DNA of 64,000 nucleotides from Rhizoclosmatium globosum (taxonomy: Eukaryota; Chytridiomycota; Chytridiomycetes; Chytridiales; Chytriomycetaceae). The stretch lies in the NCBI GenBank assembly GCA_002104985.1, contig MCGO01000041.1, positions 1 through 64,000 of the forward strand, written 5' to 3'. The notes beneath the pieces were generated by a model. It did no database searches, was not told the DNA's origin, and saw nothing but the letters and a program-made list of their open reading frames with translations. Shown here in pieces: positions 1 through 11,106 of the stretch; position 1 is the first letter of the stretch; each line of letters begins with the position of its first letter. A program made the translations under genes and the position numbers.

Positions 1-2721
1 TTGCAGCATTTGACGTGGCAGCAAATGTTATTGTTTCACATCCGAATGCAGAGGGTGTGTTTGCTGCCGCGGGTGGTGATCAGTTGGCTGTTCTCGATGC
101 TGGTTCGGTGTCAGTGAAAGCCACGGTTGCATTGCCATCCCCGGTTCAGACAATGGCGTTTAGCCCAGATGGAAAAAGACTTGCTACGACTTCAAAGGTG
201 CGTTTGATTGATGGGGAGGTTGTGATTTTAAGGGATCGCGTGCCAATATAGGATAACATCATTCGTCTCTGGGACCCGCGAGCTTCAACCACTGCTCCTC
301 AATCAGCAACTCCAGTTCATCATGCTGGTACAAAGCCATCGAAAGTGATCTGGATTGATTCAGAAACGTTTTTGACTGCTGGCTTCTCCAAAACTAGAGA
401 TAGAGAGTTGAGTTTGTGGGACGCACGATCTACGAATGCTCCGTGACTACATATAAGTTGGATTCGTCCACAGGACTTTTGATTCCCCTGTATGACCGGA
501 CTCTGGCCTGTTGTTCGTGACGGGAAAAGGCGACTCAACCATCAAAACCTTTGAAGTCTCGTCGTCTGGATTGACTTTGACACCAAATTCATTTGTTTCG
601 TCGTCATTGATTCAGAATGCAGCTCTTGCTCACAAGACTCAAGTAGATGTCATGGATTGTGAGGTTGTGAGAATCATCACTCTTGCAGGACAAAACGGAG
701 ACACTCTTGTGCCCATCTCAGGCTCCGTGATGAGAAAGATGAAGCTGGATTTCCAAGAAGGTGACATAATGAGTGTTAATTCGACGTGCTTCTGAACGCC
801 CAAATAGACCTTTTCCCAGATACCCTTCTGGAAGGTCCTGCTCTTACTGCTGACGAATGGTTTTCTGGTAAAGATGGACTGCCAGCCAAGACTAGTTTGA
901 ACCCGTCGCGGTCTCGTTCAACATCTTCGCCTTTCTCCCAACAACCTTCGTTCGCGAGCGTGGAACTGCGACTCCTGCCCCCTTAATCCACTGCTGCATC
1001 ATTTATTTCAACCCAATCTGCTCCATTCCGCCCCCAATCTCCAGCTCCACTACGTCCCGTCATTCCAGGCGTTGTTCCATCCCTCCCCCAAATCCATCCA
1101 CCGCTCCCGTTACAACCCCTCGCACAAGCTCCCCAGCCCCGCAAACATCAACTTATCAGCCCTCCAGTCCAAACAGTCCAACATCTCCTCTCCGCTCCTC
1201 GCTCTCAACCCCAAATCGCGCTGCATCCTCCTTCAAATACATTCAAGGAACGCAACAAAACACTTTGAAGACCTCAAACAACAACCTCCAACACTCCCAC
1301 ACGACTGCCGCTCCTCACAGCCTCCACTCAATACGCGGCCATGGCCTGTCCAGGTGGAGGAGGACGAATCGCAGTTTGGCCACACTCAAAGGCTGGTCGC
1401 GTCCCCCGTCCGTGTGCCTTGCGTCGTTGCAGGAAGTGACGTGACTGATTTTTCGGCGTCTCCACTTTCTGCAAATGAACTGTACACACTGCCATGAAGA
1501 TGGGTGGTTGCGTGTGTGGAACGTTCCTGAAGCTGGGTTCCCAGGAGAAGACGACGTTACAACACCTGTGCGTAAAAGTGAAAGTGAATTCGGGCAAGTG
1601 TGGAAGCTTGTGGTTCATGGGTCGGTGGAAGGGTTAGTTGTTGTAGTGAGTGCGGAGATTGGGGAAGTGGCTGTTTCGGCTGTAGATGTTTCTAAAGATG
1701 TGGAGGAAGGGAAGGTGTTGTGGAGTTTGGAGCATCCTGATTTCGGTGTTCGGAGTGGCGGTTTCGGCGGATGGGGAGAAGGGTGTGAGTGTTTGTAAAG
1801 ATGGAAAATTGAGGTTGTTTGATTTGAGGAGTGGACGAGTTTTGGGGGAGGTGTTGGGTCATGAGGGCAGTAAAGGAGCTAGAGTTACCTGGTTGGGAGG
1901 CACTGGCGGAGAATGGTTTGTTTCCTGTGGGTTTGGAAAGTAAGTCCTGTTTCTATGTTAGGCTTTGGGTGAGATGCTTACAATTTGCATTTATTTAGAG
2001 CAAATCAGCGGTGAAATGCGAGTATATAACTCCAAGGACTTGACACAGACTTTGTTGGTTGCGACTGAAATGTCTCCATCCTTGATTACTCCTTACGCAG
2101 ACGAGGCCTTGCCTATTTTATATCTTGTTGGGAAGGGAGAGTCGTACATTCAAGTGTTTTATGTTGAATTGAATGATGATGCGTCAAAAGTCAAAGCGGT
2201 GACCAAAGTTGCGACATATACGGCCCCAGCTGCGCAAGTCCTGCTTCCTTTGCACCAAAAAGCCAGTTGAATGTCAAGGATGTGGAAGTAAGGACATTGT
2301 TTACATTTTATAATAATTAACTCACAAATTCCAGATTGCAAGATGCTTTAGATCAACGGCAACTTCCATCGAACAAGTCTCTTTCAAACTTCCTCGTATC
2401 AAGAAGGAATTCTTCCAAGATGATGTGTACCCACACCTCATTACTTACACATCAACCACTATCTCTGAATGGCTTGCCTCCCCTAACCCGCTTGAAAAAC
2501 AAGTGGTAGATATGTGTCCACCTGGAATGGACCTTCTTTCGAGTACTAAGCGGTTGAGCACTCCTGTTCAAGGCCGTAGTAGTGTGACTGTTGCGGTTGA
2601 ACAGTCTGAGGCACAAAAGAAACAGGCAGCCATGGAACATATGCGAAAACTCGCGTTGGCTGATGACGGAAAATTGGAACAAGATAACTTTGAAGGTGTT
2701 GCTGAGGATGAGTGGGATTAA
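1..2721 (+). pseudogene. Coronin-7-like tandem WD40 protein, 5' partial, many frameshifts
   Basis: Actin-regulating coronin of the long tandem class (coronin-7/POD-1 type), which carries two beta-propellers and a C-terminal acidic tail. The first propeller reads through IIRLWDPRAS, SLWDARS and the coronin signature FVTGKGDSTIKTFEV (from 511), then the ALTADEWFSGKDG element near 840. The second starts after a Ser/Pro linker with EDGWLRVWNVPEAG (about 1500) and continues through CKDGKLRLFDLRSG, MRVYNSKDL and LPRIKKEFFQDDVYPH. The protein ends in acidic FEGVAEDEWD, which fits the conserved Trp-containing acidic motif. Introns of normal size lie at about 198-250 and about 2287-2334. Coding similarity changes frame near 445, 503, 780, 965, 1490, 1745, 2012 and 2235, usually as if one base were missing. 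The gene is therefore a pseudogene or sits in a low-quality stretch. Its start lies upstream of the window. Confidence 0.8.
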
Positions 2722-3081
2722 ACTTCCTTGGTATACATTCTGCTTAATTCTCAACCTATCTACCTTTTGTTTCTTTGTTTCTTTCGTTCCGTTGATGTGT
2801 TCTTCTTCACAGTATACAAATTCTAGAATAAAGGTTTATTTTCGATGAGGAACATAAAATAAAACAAGATGTCGACAACATATATTAATACAAGATGACG
2901 AGCAATCGTTTGTCAATGATGCGTATTGTTCTGCCGAATGATGCGATTGGATGAGAGTTGTGTGATTGGTCGCGCCACCATTTTTCGTCGTTTGTTCAAT
3001 GTCGTCATCGCCTTGTGCCATTGACAACCCTTGTTTCAAAAGACGCACAACTTCTTTCCTCTGAACATCAAAGAAACTCAC

Positions 3082-3885
3082 ATGCCAATCTCAGTATCGT
3101 CTCACTTTCAGGGCCTTAGCACCGCTGCTACTGCTACTACAACTCCAAGCAGTGCCCCCTCCACCCAATCAACCACAACCAACCCAATTTACATCTTTGC
3201 TTATGGATCGCTGATAAACGCCGCGTCTGTCCGCCGATCAGTCTCATCACCAATCACTTCAACTCCAACGCCTGTTTCCATCGCTGGTTTCAAGCGATCC
3301 TGGTCGTTCAAGTGCTCCCGCCGCCAATATACAGCCGTCTCAATCAGCCCCTCAAAATCAAAAACCGACAGCGTAAACGGCGTTCTCTTAAAACTATCCT
3401 CGGAAGCGGACCTTAAAAATCTGGACGCCCGGGAACAAGGATACATTCGCACGCAAATCTGTATGTCAAGAATATCTCAGCCATACAAATCTGCAACAAT
3501 CGAACCACACGCGCAAGTCTGGGCGTACGTTCTCGAAGACTGTGACACTGAATCAGGCTATGAATCTGATTCTTCAGTGTCATCGACAAAATCCCATGTC
3601 GCATGCCCAAAAGTCCCTATTCCACAGTCATACGTGGATTGTATTCTTGCTGGCGCTTTGCTTGAGCACGGACAACAGTTTGCGATTGATTTTATTCGAT
3701 CAACGGATATGTGGCATGAAGGTACTTGGATTAACGATCGCAACGCACAAGATCCTGTTCGTCGATATGTTCCAAATGCTGCCGTTGGGGAAAAAGACTT
3801 GTGCCCGAATGTTGCGCAAGCTATTGATGACTTGTTGCGGGCGCTCGTTCCCGATGCTTTCAGCTCTCGCATTGATGTTGCGTGA
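3082..3885 (+). CDS. Gamma-glutamylcyclotransferase-like (AIG2-type) protein
   Basis: Single-exon ORF of 267 residues from the first ATG. A low-complexity Thr/Ala/Ser stretch precedes IFAYGSLINAASVRRS, the YGSL loop that binds the gamma-glutamyl group in the GGCT/AIG2/ChaC fold. It is followed by FKRSWSFKCSRR and LDAREQGYIRTQI, whose Glu fits the catalytic acid in this fold. Family members cleave gamma-glutamyl amides to 5-oxoproline, often in glutathione turnover. Which substrate this one uses cannot be told from sequence, and an uncharacterised GGCT-like role is equally possible. The C-terminal part (VPIPQSYVDCILAGALLEHG onward) looks like the helical extension of fungal and protist members. 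An upstream non-ATG extension exists but was not used. Confidence 0.75.
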   Translation: MPISVSSHFQGLSTAATATTTPSSAPSTQSTTTNPIYIFAYGSLINAASVRRSVSSPITSTPTPVSIAGFKRSWSFKCSRRQYTAVSISPSKSKTDSVNGVLLKLSSEADLKNLDAREQGYIRTQICMSRISQPYKSATIEPHAQVWAYVLEDCDTESGYESDSSVSSTKSHVACPKVPIPQSYVDCILAGALLEHGQQFAIDFIRSTDMWHEGTWINDRNAQDPVRRYVPNAAVGEKDLCPNVAQAIDDLLRALVPDAFSSRIDVA

Positions 3886-4088
3886 ACACTCTTTCCCTTT
3901 ACGACTTGCATATTAGACTATTTTGTATACCCCCACATCGTGTTAATAAATCAATTCATTGTACCTACCAATCTTTTCTGTGCCCAACTAAATTTATGCT
4001 TGAACTTTGAGTATATTGCGGAATCCCTTTCTGATTCTACTACAAAAGTTTAAGGGAAGAAAACATATAATAATGGCTTCTCAGCAAT

Positions 4089-5483
4089 TTATTTGTCTTT
4101 CGGCTCTTGCTGAATTTCTCGCCATACCGACAGAATCAATGCCTCGACTTCCGATTGAGACATAAATAACACTTTCATCTTCCACATATCTATATCAAAC
4201 TTCTCTTTGGATCCACCCAGATTCTTCGCACCCTCTTTGGATCCACCAAAGCTCCCATCATTAGCTCCATCCACAGATGTGCTGTCTTCTGATGGCCCAT
4301 CTGTGAATTGATCATCTTCTCCAAATACTTGATCAACGGTTTCTGTCAATGGTCTATCAAGTCTTTCTCTAACCCGAGCTTTAACAAGGCCAATAGACGC
4401 ACCATCACACTCATCTCCAATGATTCCTTGAATCACACGTCCGTTGAAAACAGATTTCACATAATCATCCATCACCTTCAGTGCGGCCTGTTTTGCCTCT
4501 AAATCCAAATACAAATCCCACAGTCCAAAAGCCTTGATAGCATCCACCTTCACCTGGTCCTTATCAATTCCTTCAGACTCCACGCGGAATGCATCAATCT
4601 GAGCGGGTGTAGGAAGTGCACCACCGTTCAAGTCCACCAAATACTCCAAAAAGCGCTTGAGTGTCGGACGCGGGTGCTTCAAATCACGTTTTGAAGTACC
4701 ACTAGAGATCCAAAGCATCGCATGTGTTTTGTTGAAGAGTGGAGACGCAGTGAGAAAGTCAAACATTTCGCGTTCTGTGGAGAAACCAGCTGTCCAGAGA
4801 GATGCTGGGAATTGAAGGTACGAGAGAGCTGAAGGAATGCTATGAGTCAGAGCGATGGAGACTGATCCGTGATTGACAGACAAGCCCTTATTTGAGTATT
4901 CAAGGCCATATCGTTTTGCAACAGACCCAACGATACGTGCGCAGTCGCCGAAGTCAGCAAAGTCGGAAGCGGCTTCAAATAGAAGGTTATCGTGTGTGAG
5001 TTTGTCAGTTTGCTTTGATTCGGGGCCAAGGAAGCAGGAGCAAGTCTGTTTTGAGGATGATTTTGTGTTGAGCCGTTGAACATCGACTTGGAAGCCGTCC
5101 ACGTTGAGACTTGTGATGTTTCCATTTGAAACAGAGTCGGTTGCGTTGAGTAGTTTGGCTAAGGACACGGGCGCCTGACTCAGTGGATTGTGAACCAGGA
5201 AGTCAATGTCCCCGTGCGTCTCCTTCGATCCAATGTATCGCGGGCTTGATACGAGACCATAGTGTTGCTGGAGAAGCGGCTTGATTCGTTGAAGGAGGCG
5301 GCTGTGGTCTGCCGAGGTGAGTCGTTGGACATTCGCAAGTGCATTGCCACCCATTTCGATGTCCGATTCTTTTTCTGATGATTTCACAATGCTTCTCCAC
5401 AGAAACGAATTTCTTTTGCTGTCATTTCTATTGTAAGAATGCAGCAGAGGTTGATTTATTGTCTCATTCTTACGGAATATCAT
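4089..5483 (-). CDS. Orphan nucleotidyltransferase-fold protein
   Basis: Intronless ORF of 464 residues. The N-terminal third contains YIGSKETHGDIDFLV, which matches the GS...GDIDhhh signature of polymerase-beta-type nucleotidyltransferases, with two Asp as candidate metal ligands. A third acidic candidate lies in VDGFQVDVQRL about 40 residues later. The middle holds GLSVNHGSVSIALTHS and a helical region with PRPTLKRFLEYLVDLNGG. The C-terminal ~100 residues are acidic and Gly/Ser-rich. I do not recognise a named family or substrate. Candidates include a tRNA-, nucleotide- or protein-modifying transferase. An internal ATG at 5354 (MGGNALANVQ) would remove a basic, Asn-rich leader of 43 residues and is a plausible alternative start. 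The start codon is about 60 bp from the stop codon of the neighbouring GTPase gene on the same strand. Confidence 0.6.
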   Translation of the reverse strand: MIFRKNETINQPLLHSYNRNDSKRNSFLWRSIVKSSEKESDIEMGGNALANVQRLTSADHSRLLQRIKPLLQQHYGLVSSPRYIGSKETHGDIDFLVHNPLSQAPVSLAKLLNATDSVSNGNITSLNVDGFQVDVQRLNTKSSSKQTCSCFLGPESKQTDKLTHDNLLFEAASDFADFGDCARIVGSVAKRYGLEYSNKGLSVNHGSVSIALTHSIPSALSYLQFPASLWTAGFSTEREMFDFLTASPLFNKTHAMLWISSGTSKRDLKHPRPTLKRFLEYLVDLNGGALPTPAQIDAFRVESEGIDKDQVKVDAIKAFGLWDLYLDLEAKQAALKVMDDYVKSVFNGRVIQGIIGDECDGASIGLVKARVRERLDRPLTETVDQVFGEDDQFTDGPSEDSTSVDGANDGSFGGSKEGAKNLGGSKEKFDIDMWKMKVLFMSQSEVEALILSVWREIQQEPKDK

Positions 5484-5542
5484 CTTGTTTTTGCTGATTC
5501 AACATTTATTCCAACCACTTCATCAGCACAAATTAAAGCAGC

Positions 5543-8001
5543 TTAAACAAGTTTCTCAGTAGCAGATGGATTATTTATCCCCGGATTAGGAGCTGCCACT
5601 CCACTACGACGCTCATAAATTTTGTCGACAACAGCATCATCAACAGAATCAATGGAATTATAGAAGCTAGTTAACAGGCGATAGTCTGTGCGTGAAATAT
5701 CCTTATTGCTTAGAAACTGAGCAACCGCTGTGAACTTGCGGATTCGGTTCTGCTCCTTCAGTGATAAACTTTGAATCTCCTTCTGTTTAGCATCCGTATT
5801 CGAGAATTTGCCCTCAATAATTACGAGATCCTTATTGAGACTTGCAAGCCTTGTTGTGAGAAGTTTGATTTGAGCTTCATAAAAGAAACGATTCTTCGTG
5901 AAGACCTACAAAAGAAGTCAGATTTGTAAATAGTTGAAAATTAAAAGCAGACCTTAACAACTGCATCTTGTTTTGTGTACCACTTGGATTGAATGGTGAC
6001 TTTGAGTTTATAATCATTTTCCGCGATAACAGTGGCTATTACCCCTTTCCATGCCGATACATCCGTCTCTTCTTTTTCAATAGGAAACTGGCTGTCATAG
6101 ACAAACACTCTCTCCGGTCTGGACCAAAACCAATACCAATTTTCGTCAAACACTTTCTCTGTCAACAGATATAATTTGTTGTTGTTCTTTTCACGCAGCT
6201 CGTCTTTGACTCTTTCAATTTCTTCACGCTTTTCACTTAGTTCCTTATGTAACTTCATGAATCTTCCTGCTTCGTCAGCAGCTTGAGCATCAAATTGGCG
6301 AATACCATCCTCCAAACCAATAAGTCTTCCGTTAATGAAGTCAACAATAGCCTTTTCTCGACGTTGCATGTGCTTGGTTTTCTCGAACTTAAGATCGGCA
6401 ACGTTAATATGGCGGGTAGAGCGGATAATTGCAGAGAACAGCTTGTTGATTTCACAATTAGTCAGAAATTCTGTCACATAATCGCGACGATTGGGTCTAA
6501 TCGTTGACGGAGGAATCACACTGACATTGAAGACGTAGGGGGGAGCCATAATGTTGCACATTTCAAGATAGCTCACACGCTTAGCTTGAATATTTATACC
6601 GTCGTCAAAGTCTTTGAGAATTGCATCTTTGTTGTAATGCGTAAAGACAATATAGATAGTACCGATATTGAAGAGTTTGTAATAATAGTAGATTCTTTCT
6701 TTGATCTCTTGGGTTGCTGTATCAGGCTTAATCAACAAGATGACAGCATGAATCGTGGAAATTTTGTGGGCGTCGAGATAATCCAAAATTCCCATTACGT
6801 GAGATTCATCTTTTCCATTGCTGTTATCATCAGTGTCTCCAATACCTGGCGTATCGATGATGCGAATATTTTGTGCAAGTCTAGGATAGTGCACTTCATG
6901 AATGTCCAAATTAGCCTGACTATACAAGTCATCAACATTTCCAATATCTCCAGACACGTTTCCTTGTAGCAGCAAATTTTTTGTCAACTGCAATCTACTA
7001 CTCTTTGGTTGATATGGTTGATCTGTTACGACAACTTTTTGGAGAACACGTTTACCATTTGACCCAATCAAAGGAAAGAATTCCTTATACTTGTGAGACA
7101 AGCTATATTGAGACACTTTTGTTGTACAGCTTGTGGTTCCATTTCCGACTTGGATATTTTGAGCCAAAGTAATGCCATTGTATTCATGCAAATACTTGAT
7201 GAATGCACTTTTACCAACTTGGCTGGAACCCACAGTAAGTATGTTCAACACTTCACCCCCTGAAACAGGAGGAACAAAAATGCTTTCCGCATTCGGGATG
7301 GCACGGTCAATGCAAATCTCGTAAGCACTTTTGTCGTCTTCATTTGCTTCATCAATCAAAGCTGCGAGATCGGGGGACTTGAAAATAGAGTGAACCAATT
7401 TAATGACGTCGTAATTTCCAGTCTTTGCAGCAATATGGAGGTAAGTGTCGCCTCCCAAACGGCGAGAAAACATGATGCGCCCTTTTTCATTTGGCATGAC
7501 CAAAAACTGCACGGCTTTGGTTATCAATTGTTTTAAACCACGGGGGAATATTCACCTGTATAAAACACAAGTTTCCGCTTTTGATTGCTTGGGACAGTGG
7601 TGTCTCGTTGACTTTTGGATCAACCTAAAAAGCATTAAAATAAAAAGTGACAATAAAGATATGTCATACCATATCTAACATCAAAGAACCAAAGAATTTA
7701 ACGGCTCTTTGATACAGATCCGCCTTTGGAGAAGCTATGAATGAAGCAATATCATGGAAGACATAACTCTCCGTCCAGGCTTTTCCCTCGCTGGCCAAGA
7801 TCATAAGTTCCTCATCTCCGGATAGACCTTTCAGAAAGGTTTCGTAGCCTCCAGTTGTATTTCCAACGGTGCAGTTGAACATACAAATGAAACGCTTGTG
7901 GCGATCGTCAACCCAAAGACAGTTGCTAAGAACATTCAGCAACGGAGACACAAGTATGCAACATACCATTGGTGTGAAGTGGCATCGTCATGTTCATACA
8001 T
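5543..8001 (-). CDS. Ankyrin-repeat GTPase with AIG1/septin-like G domain
   Basis: Five exons. Introns lie at about 7926-7970, at 7625-7669 (45 bp), as a 49-bp intron near 7505-7553, and at 5906-5952 (47 bp). The start is MYEHDDATSHQ at 8001. Exons 2-4 encode ankyrin-like helices (NETPLSQAIKSGNLCFIQ, then GGDTYLHIAAKTGNYDVIKL). The G domain has P-loop GSSQVGKSAF, switch motif DTPGIGDTDDNS, and the G4-like VFTHYNKDA, which is non-canonical because NKxD is replaced by THYNKD. The domain resembles AIG1/GIMAP or septin-like TRAFAC GTPases. A coiled coil follows (about residues 470-510), then Trp-rich YWFWSRPERV, and the final exon ends in PSATEKLV. Such proteins usually bind membranes or scaffold immune or stress responses. 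The role here is unknown. Confidence 0.7.
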
Positions 8002-8249
8002 TTTCGTGTGAAATAAGAAGAGGAAGAGTAGGTGGGGAAAATCAAACTTGAATCTTGAACCAATCTTGAACCAAAACTATGCGCTTCTCCACAAAATATC
8101 TAAAAACTCAAAGAATCCACAAATACAGGTTTACTCTTCAAGTCAAAACCAAAATAAGACAAGGGAGTAAAAAGGGAAACAATACACCAAACTCGAAAGA
8201 AACGAATGAAAAAACAAAGAAAACAACATCTACTATAGCAACACATAGT

Positions 8250-11106
8250 TTAAGCATGTTGCAAATCCCAACTCTTGAACCACTTTCTCGCCCGAATCGC
8301 TTCCACATCTGGAAGTCCATACCCATAACTCAATGGGCTAAAGTATCCAAACGCCCACAGGAAAGCTCCAGTCAATCCAACCAACACAGTCACAAACAAC
8401 AAGTTTCCATACGGACTGCTCTTGAAGTACACAAAGTACGGCACTGTAGCTGCAACCGCCTTGTTTCCTCCTACAAGTCGGATAGGATCCTTCTCATTCA
8501 CAATACGGAACATAAAGTCCATCAAAGCCGCGGCCAACATTGTAGAGAAAATAAACGAGGGAAGGTAGTGATGCAAAAAGAGCATACGTCCCATCAAGAA
8601 GAAAGGAATCCAGTGCAACAACCACGCGAGGAACAAGAATCCAATGGCATTGTCGAACCATCTACGCACGTTGGGTCCAAACAAGTCGATTTGACGACGG
8701 AGAACAATACGGTCCACGATCCAAATACCCATAAACATGGCAACACAACCAATGGAGAACCACCAAATGAATGGGTTTCCAAGGAGGTAGATTTGACGGA
8801 GCCCTTCCTTGGTTTCCCAGAAGGACACTCCGCGAACAACGAAAGGCCAGGTTCCAGGAGTGGAAGAGTATGGGTGCGAGGTTGTCAAGGCGGCATTGTG
8901 AACAAACATGAGGTTCTGAAGTTCGAAGAACTTTTGAAGGAACGGCATAGAGGCTGCCTTCTTGACGTTTGGAACCTGTGGCTCATAAATGTCCGTGCCT
9001 GATAAAGTGAGATCAGATTTTAGACACCAATTACTTATAGAGCTCAAACTGCATACATACCATTGACAATTGTATCATGATTCACATCCTCAAAGTACCA
9101 AATAATATTCTTGGCCTCCACGTTCTTTTCTCCGTTAATCTCAATCTGCCCAAAACCCCATTCAGGAAGCTTCTCGTTCGGGTTAATAGCGACATTGTGT
9201 TTCACATTCACAAGCTTCAAGTGTGATCGCATAGATTTGATTCGGTCTCCTGGGACTCCGTCCGTTGTAACAACCTTCCACAATGTCTCGACATAACGCG
9301 TATCGGCAACATCTTGTTTAACGGTTGTGATTTCCATGTTAGTGTTGGTGAGAGGAGAGGCTACGTCGTGTGTGAGGAGGTACGAGTTCGTGGCGGCATG
9401 TTTTAGCTGGATCAAGTCGTGGTTTCGGAGGTATCGAAGGCCGCGTTCCTTTTCTGTGGCGTCGGGGGCGTATGGAAGGGCGGCAGGGTATTGGGATGGG
9501 TCGACAGGGATGATTTCCCAAACGTTGTTGCCGTCAGGGTGGAGATAACCAGTGACTTGCTGTCCTTCGGAAGAAACGTGGCCGTTTTCGTAACGAAGAG
9601 GGTAACGAGCTTCGTGGGAGTGGAGGAGAACTCCTTGGTTTTTGCTTTTGAGGGTGACGAGGGACGAATATGGAACGGCTTTGGAGTTTTGTCAGATGAT
9701 GGAGAGATTTCGAAGAATACAAACCAACACTCTTGGCAATCAACTCGCTTCCAACCAAAGTGGCTTGGAACTTCGGACTCATGAAAGCATCTCCTGGACC
9801 ACTGTATGGCAAGAGGGCAAAGTGGACGTAGAAGAAGGAGAGGTATAGAGAGACAGGCAAAACAATCAAGCAGAGGGCACGAGCAGCAAAGTGTTTGTAG
9901 AATTGTTCCTGGAAGACTGTTAGTATTCGGTTTGGAAAGCGCCTTTCACAAACCATGCTCAATCCACGGTCAATGTCCAAAAGCTTCCACAAGTCAAACA
10001 ATACGGCAATACCGACGACTGCAATGGTGAACAAACCAACCATCTTAATTCTGAATAAAAGGAATCAGTTATGGATGTTGACAACAAAAATACATACCCA
10101 AGTGTAAGGGCCAATGAAATTCCGGTCATGGACATCCACAGCCACCAAGAAACGGAAAAAGGGCTATTATATAGTTTGTTAAGGTCCTACTGGAGTAGAT
10201 ATACCAGTGTACTCACTTTGCTCGTTCCTTGTAGAAGCGGACCCAGGCGTAGATGGAAGTGACACCAAAGAGCAATAGCATACTGTCAAGAAGAATGAGT
10301 CTAGATTGCGTGATGAGGGCGTTATCTACGGTAGGCATACGTTAGTGACACACTGCAAAAGTAGATATTGACACACACCAAAGATGAGCATGAAAGCGCC
10401 AAAGATGGCAGCAACCCAAGAAACGCCAATCTCTTTAAGAGTAAGGAAACAGAATGGAGGAATCAACGCTCCACACAAAGCGGGGAACAGGCGCATTGAC
10501 ACCCAAGGCACATTGTGGGTGACATAGTCATCGTTAATCTCGTCGAACAGATAGTGACCATCGTATCCAGCCAATGCAGCCACTCCTCCAAGAAGCAGCT
10601 TTCCAAGGGGAGGGTGCACGTCAAAGTAGTACTCTCCCCGCAAATAGTAACTAGCAAACTTGCCAAAGTGGACTTCGTCGAAGCTTTCGATTCAAAGAGA
10701 GTTAGAAGCAGGGCAGACAAAAGATCGCCGCTACTTACACAACCTTTGCCGGGTCCTGGATGCGGTACATTCGCGTCAGGAGGGACAGGACAGTGACCAG
10801 GGCAAGGCCGAGACCCCACAAACCCGTCCACTCGGCCTGGGCTTCCGTTGCCTCTTCAACGAGTTCTGCCACTGGTTTGATGGTCTAATAGTTGTGGATG
10901 TTGTTGTTGTTGTTGTTGAGTAAGGGAAGGAGCCCAAGTAGGTGTACCTTCTTCGCAACGTCAACATCATCCGCGGCCTTTCCGAGAACCTTGTCGGCCT
11001 TGTCCTTCTTGTCCACCTTTTCTGCGATGGCCGCGACTTCGGCTTCGACGCCCTTGTCCTTGCCCGGCGATCCTTTGTTGGTCCGCTTGCGCACCTCGTT
11101 GCTCAT
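8250..11106 (-). CDS. Protein O-mannosyltransferase (PMT2-like)
   Basis: ER membrane enzyme that moves mannose from dolichyl-phosphate-mannose to Ser/Thr of secretory proteins. The gene starts at 11106 with a charged Lys/Asp N-terminus (MSNEVRKRTNKGSPGK). After an intron containing a GTT repeat come the first membrane segment and RIQDPAK, then FDEVHFGKFAS with the luminal Asp-Glu pair essential in PMTs, and FDVHPPLGKLLLGG. The middle has MIR-type repeats (SLVTLKSKNQGVLLHSH, YRYENGH-like and LIQLKHAATNSYLL). The C-terminal block FLLAWLLHWIPFFLMGR-like plus LFLHHYLPS is the typical multi-span end. At least six introns are needed. The closest subgroup appears to be PMT2, since it is far from bacterial PMTs and carries full MIR repeats. 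It ends KSWDLQHA. Confidence 0.9.

Noticed and set aside
7500..7560. Frame change in the ankyrin GTPase gene, first seen as a frameshift
   Set aside because: A 49-bp GT...AG intron joins FIQ to FLVMPNEKG in phase, so no error is needed.
8079..9002. 307-residue plus-strand ORF opposite the PMT gene
   Set aside because: It is antisense to the well-supported C-terminal PMT exon and is rich in Gln, Thr and Lys without a domain.
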